This document shows positions 8,603 through 11,823 of a stretch of 11,823 nucleotides of DNA, one piece after another. The notes under the pieces were generated by a model that had not been told where the DNA came from, searched no databases, and saw only the letters and a list, made by a program, of their open reading frames with translations. The position numbers and the translations under genes are program-made. Each line of letters begins with the position of its first letter. Within the stretch, counting starts at the first letter, position 1. The stretch is from Ectocarpus siliculosus (taxonomy: Eukaryota > Sar > Phaeophyceae > Ectocarpales > Ectocarpaceae), in the NCBI GenBank assembly GCA_000310025.1, contig FN648436.1:7280-19102 (forward strand). Direction: 5' to 3'.

Positions 8603-11600
8603 ATGCCGATGGAGCCCGACCTGTACCGCGCCCTCCGCGCGAGGGACATTCGGCGTGTCCGCGAGTGCCTTCGGGACTGGGGCAACGAGAGCAAGAGGGT
8701 CTGGTGGGGGCCAGGCGGTGCGGGGAGTGCGGCTCTCACCCCTCTACACGTGGCGAGCAAGGGCTCGAGCCAGGACATCCTGAGGGAGCTCCTCAAGCAC
8801 CCCGAGATCGGCCGCAGCATCAACACCTTCACCGACAAAACGAATGTAGGGCACGCGCCGTTCGTTATTGTCAAATGGGATCGTCGATGATGAATGACAC
8901 TGCTGTGCGATGTTTTGCCGGAGCCGAAAACAAATGGTGGTGCCCTTGTTGTCGTCGTTGCTGATGTATGTACATGTAGTGTTGTTGATCGTTTCGTATC
9001 TTACGGAGAATGTACCAACTACTGCTGTTCCACGTGGATGACATGTAGTCTCTTGTGTTCGCTTGTTGACCATGGGTAGAATATGGTATCACGTTCTGTG
9101 TCACGATCTCCTTCACCGCAGAGGCGGGGACGTACATAGCTTCTTCTAATACTCCTATCACGACTCCGAGTATGTACATGGTTGCTCTAAGCTTACGATC
9201 GTCTGCCTGGCCCTTCTCTACCCTCCAGGTCACCCCCCTACACGAAGCCGCGGGCTCCTCCTCCCCGGAAGTCATCCGCCTCCTCCTCGACGCGGGCGCC
9301 GACATATCCTCCCCGTCGGGCGACCTCTCCACCGCCTTCCACATCGCCTGCTCCCGCGGGAGGCTCGAGACGTGCGTCGAGCTCCTCCGGCGAGGGTCGT
9401 CGCTCGAGGGTCGCGACGGCGAGGGCATGACCCCTCTCCTTCGGGCGGCCGCCAACGGCCGCGCCGACGTGACGGAGTGGCTGCTGAGGGAGGGGGCCGA
9501 CCCGGCCGCCGTCGACGCCAACAGCAACACCGCGCTCGCGCTGAGCTGCCGCGCCACGGGCCGGCTGGACGCCGCCAAAGCCCTGCTGGACGGCGGGGCA
9601 GACGTGTTGGTGGAGAACTCGGACGGTTGCAGCTGCGTCTCGCTCGCGGCGATCTCGGGGAGGACGGAGCTGCTGGACATGATGCTGGCGGCGATGGCGA
9701 GCTCGGGCCAGCGCTTCAGGGACGGCGGCGGGGACATGCTCTACGACGCCGTCGACCACGGGCTTGGCAAGGTAAGGTATTTGACTTGACATCTCTTTGA
9801 AGGTGGGGGTGAAGGGGGCTCGCAACTTGTGTGCCCTGCTGCCCTCTCTCTCAGCGTCGGAACAGCTCGTTGGTGTTCGGAACGAACGAATCAACGCGGG
9901 AGGAGCCATGCTCGTTTGACGCAACACCGCCGAGACCTTCGTCTTGCCGCCCATCACTGAACTATATCTGCAGCCACAACATGTGCAGTTAGATTAAGGC
10001 TAATCCAACTAACATGTAGTCTAGGAAGCCTTGTCTGACAACGTGATTTGTTCAAACCAACTCGGCCTTTCCAACGCCCCCCCCCCCCCCCGCTCCAAAA
10101 CACAAGGTAGCCAAGCTCCTCACCAACGTCCGCGGCCGGGAGCTCGGCGTCAACATCAACCGCCCGAACCCGGACAAGACAGGGGACGACGCCGCTCCAC
10201 GCGGCCTGCTTTCCGCGGGCAGCAGGTCATAGTGGCGCAGCTCCTGTCGAGGGGCGCGACCCCCCGACGTTGCCGACGAGAACGGACTTCGGCCGCTCCA
10301 CGTGGCCTGCGCGTCCCCCCGACAGCGAGCCGATGGTCCGGTCCCTGCTCCAAGGGGAAGGCGGACGCGAACGTGAAGGACAACTTCGGCTGCTCCCCGA
10401 TATACTGTGAGTCGACTTCTATGCATGGGTTCTGAAGAGGCCACCTTGACTTTTATGCGTGTGTGCGTTCATTTTTTTTATAAGTTTTAGCTGTGTCGCT
10501 GCTCGCTCTGCCTTTTGTCAAGCGCTCTTGGTGCCTTACTGCAGAATACGGAGCACCATAGCGTTGGTACCGGTGTATCCACCATGCCAGTACTACCCCA
10601 AGTGTTCGGGTCTTGGAGGAGCCTTCGGTACTAAACTACCCCTCACAACACGAGTGTGTTTAGTGCGAAAGGAGGATGGGGCTGGTACCACGCAGGGAAA
10701 ACGATGATGCTCTTATCTGTTTTTTAATTTCGGCATGTTTCCTTACCCTAGTTGGCTCTCGTTCTTCCTTGATGTTGTTGTTGTTTTTTCTGTTCTTTTA
10801 ATACCGTTCTTCTGCTTCTTTCCTGGATGGCGCGACAGACGGTTTCGTGAGAGGCAACGACGACATCGTCAAGTTCATGCTTTCGCACGGTGAGCTTTTG
10901 TTCTCTTCCGTAGTTTTTCAATGCACCCTTGGTTGATCGGGAGGGGGGGTAGACCCTCGGGTGTCGTGCATGCGGAGAGGAGGGGTCGGATGTGATGCCT
11001 CGTAATTTATCTCCTGGAACTCCTCCCTGCGGAGCATGGTTCGTTTAACATTTCTTGTCTTTTTGCCCGATGACACACGCCCCACGTGTGCCGCCCCCGT
11101 GCCCATCGTCCGTAGACGCGTCCTTCTTGCTACTCAAAGAGCGCATTTTTCTCACCCACTACCCCCTCCCCTATACTGCACGGCTCCTCTCTTCCCTTCG
11201 TTTCTTGCCAACCAACACCACCAGGCGCGAGCCTCTTCCGCATGGACTTCGACCAGGCCCTCCGCATCGCGTGCTTCTACGGGATGATCTTGGAGGTCGA
11301 GTCTCTCCTCTGGATGGAGGCCGACGCCTCCGCCGTGCTCTTCAACCACCGGGACCGCGGAACCGCCTTCCACCCCACAGTAAACCCGGCCGTTCGCGAC
11401 GGAATCAACGAGCTCCTGTCGGACAGCGACAGCGGGGCCGACGACAACGAAAATGCCGACGGCGGGAGCAACCGCCGAAGCACCGGGGGCGGAGGAGGAG
11501 CCGCGGCGGCGGCGGCGCTGAGGGCCGCGAGAGAGGCTGCGGCGGCGTGGGGGGCAGGGGACGCCGGGTGCGCGTCCCCGTCTAAGACTATGGCCTCCTC

Positions 11601-11823
11601 GGCGTCCACGAGCACCGGGTGGACGAGCGGGGCGGAGTCCTCTTCGTGCAGAGATGGCGGCGGCGGGTACGGCGGGGGTTACCAGAGCAGCAGCGCGGCG
11701 AGCGACATCGACAGCAGCGTTGGCGGGAGGGGGAGCGTGCGCCCGAGTTTCGGGCTTGGGCGAGAGGACCTCCCGAGCGAGAGCAGCGAGGAAGAGGACG
11801 ACATCGGCGCCGATAAAGATGAT
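8603..11823 (+). CDS. multi-exon ankyrin-repeat protein, 3' end outside the window
   Basis: Exons 8603-8845, 9229-9771, 10107-10406, 10839-10889 and 11225-11823; introns have phases 0, 0, 1, 1 with GTAGGG, GTAAGG, GTGAGT and GTGAGC donors and AG acceptors. After allowing for five extra bases in exon 3 the reading is open for 577 residues with no stop before the edge. About eleven ankyrin repeats span residues 45-410; clear ones begin LTPLHVASKGSS, VTPLHEAAGSSSPEVIRLLL, MTPLLRAAANGRADVTEWLL, TTPLHAACFRGQQ and LRPLHVACASPDS. Splicing across N81|V82 restores a perfect repeat start. The tail from about residue 430 is disordered: poly-Gly and poly-Ala around 11486-11518, Ser/Gly-rich stretches, and an acidic SESSEEEDD near the end. 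Ankyrin stacks bind other proteins; the partner is unknown. No signal peptide, membrane segment or catalytic domain is visible. Codons strongly favour C/G endings. Confidence 0.85.
8846..9228 (+). other. ankyrin gene intron 1
   Basis: 383 nt, phase 0, GTAGGG to CCCTCCAG. It holds core copies of the dispersed motif at 8899-8906 and 9021-9028 and two ACATGTAGT words (8972-8980, 9041-9049). No coding potential is seen. Confidence 0.75.
10077..10091 (+). repeat. C15 tract acting as the pyrimidine tract of ankyrin intron 2
   Basis: Fifteen consecutive C residues lie 13 nt before the AG (10105-10106) that ends intron 2 (9772-10106, 335 nt, phase 0). Its position is that of a polypyrimidine tract, here made purely of C. 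Confidence 0.8.
10107..10406 (+). other. ankyrin exon 3, reading frame broken by five +1 insertions
   Basis: Exon 3 opens with VAKLLTNVRGRELGVNIN in the frame carried over from exon 2. The conserved ankyrin frame then steps +1 at G4 (10182-10185), T3 (10210-10212), C6 (10260-10265), C6 (10315-10320) and CCAAGGGG (10350-10357). Between these points every segment reads as textbook ankyrin (for example TPLHAAC, QVIVAQLLSRGAT, ENGLRPLHVACAS, ADANVKDNFGCSPIY). Dropping one base at each point gives 295 nt, ending phase 1 at a consensus GTGAGT donor (10407) and joining exon 4 (starting at 10839) in frame. Read literally, the frame hits a stop soon after the second shift point. Confidence 0.8.
10407..10838 (+). 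other. ankyrin gene intron 3
   Basis: 432 nt, phase 1, GTGAGT to GCGACAG, with T-rich runs around 10729-10825. Nothing else is seen in it. Confidence 0.7.
10890..11224 (+). other. ankyrin gene intron 4
   Basis: 335 nt, phase 1, from GTGAGC after the 51-nt exon 4 to the CACCACCAG acceptor, with a CT-rich stretch around 11147-11206. No embedded feature is recognised. Confidence 0.7.

Noticed and set aside
8871-9737. Long minus-strand open frame (288 codons) opposite ankyrin exon 2
   Set aside because: It is a shadow of the GC-ending codons of the sense exon; it crosses intron 1 and has no domain of its own. The same applies to the 239-codon frame at 9238-9957 minus.
10031-10435. 134-codon plus-strand open frame over ankyrin exon 3
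   Set aside because: It starts in the intron and reads the exon mostly out of the ankyrin frame; it is a by-product of the five +1 shifts.

Overview
This is a eukaryotic nuclear window. Coding sequence is cut into short exons joined by GT-AG introns of about 0.3 to 1.2 kb. Exons are GC-rich with C or G at most third positions, while introns and intergenic DNA are T-rich and carry CAG/CTG and CT microsatellites and long C or G runs. Together with the protein matches this fits a brown alga of the Ectocarpus type. That assignment is an inference from style, because no taxonomic marker gene is present.

Two genes can be reconstructed well. On the minus strand, three small exons (7543-7446, 6250-6115, 5097-4882) join in frame into a complete 149-residue prefoldin-alpha-like protein that matches UXT, a subunit of the R2TP/URI prefoldin-like co-chaperone. 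On the plus strand, five exons (8603-8845, 9229-9771, 10107-10406, 10839-10889, 11225-11823) encode an ankyrin-repeat protein with about eleven repeats and a long acidic, Gly/Ala/Ser-rich tail; it runs off the right edge. The genes are divergent, with 1,059 nt between their start codons. That interval holds a CAG-type triplet repeat and, next to the ankyrin gene, a TATA-like box behind a tandem ACGT-core octamer.

The left 4.9 kb is mostly non-coding. It has a possible exon fragment at the very left edge, a (CT)20 tract, and an unrecognised stretch at 2639-3431 that looks coding on the minus strand but cannot be assembled into a gene. Positions 3432-4881 probably include the UXT 3' UTR.

The most unusual observations are: (1) a short motif, TACAGCAGTA (7 exact copies, 15 copies of its 8-bp core), spread in both orientations through non-coding DNA only; and (2) ankyrin exon 3, where five single-base insertions, each at or beside a short homopolymer, break an otherwise perfectly conserved ankyrin reading frame just downstream of a C15 tract. 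The second looks much more like a sequence error than a pseudogene. I found no CRISPR array, rRNA, tRNA or intact transposon.
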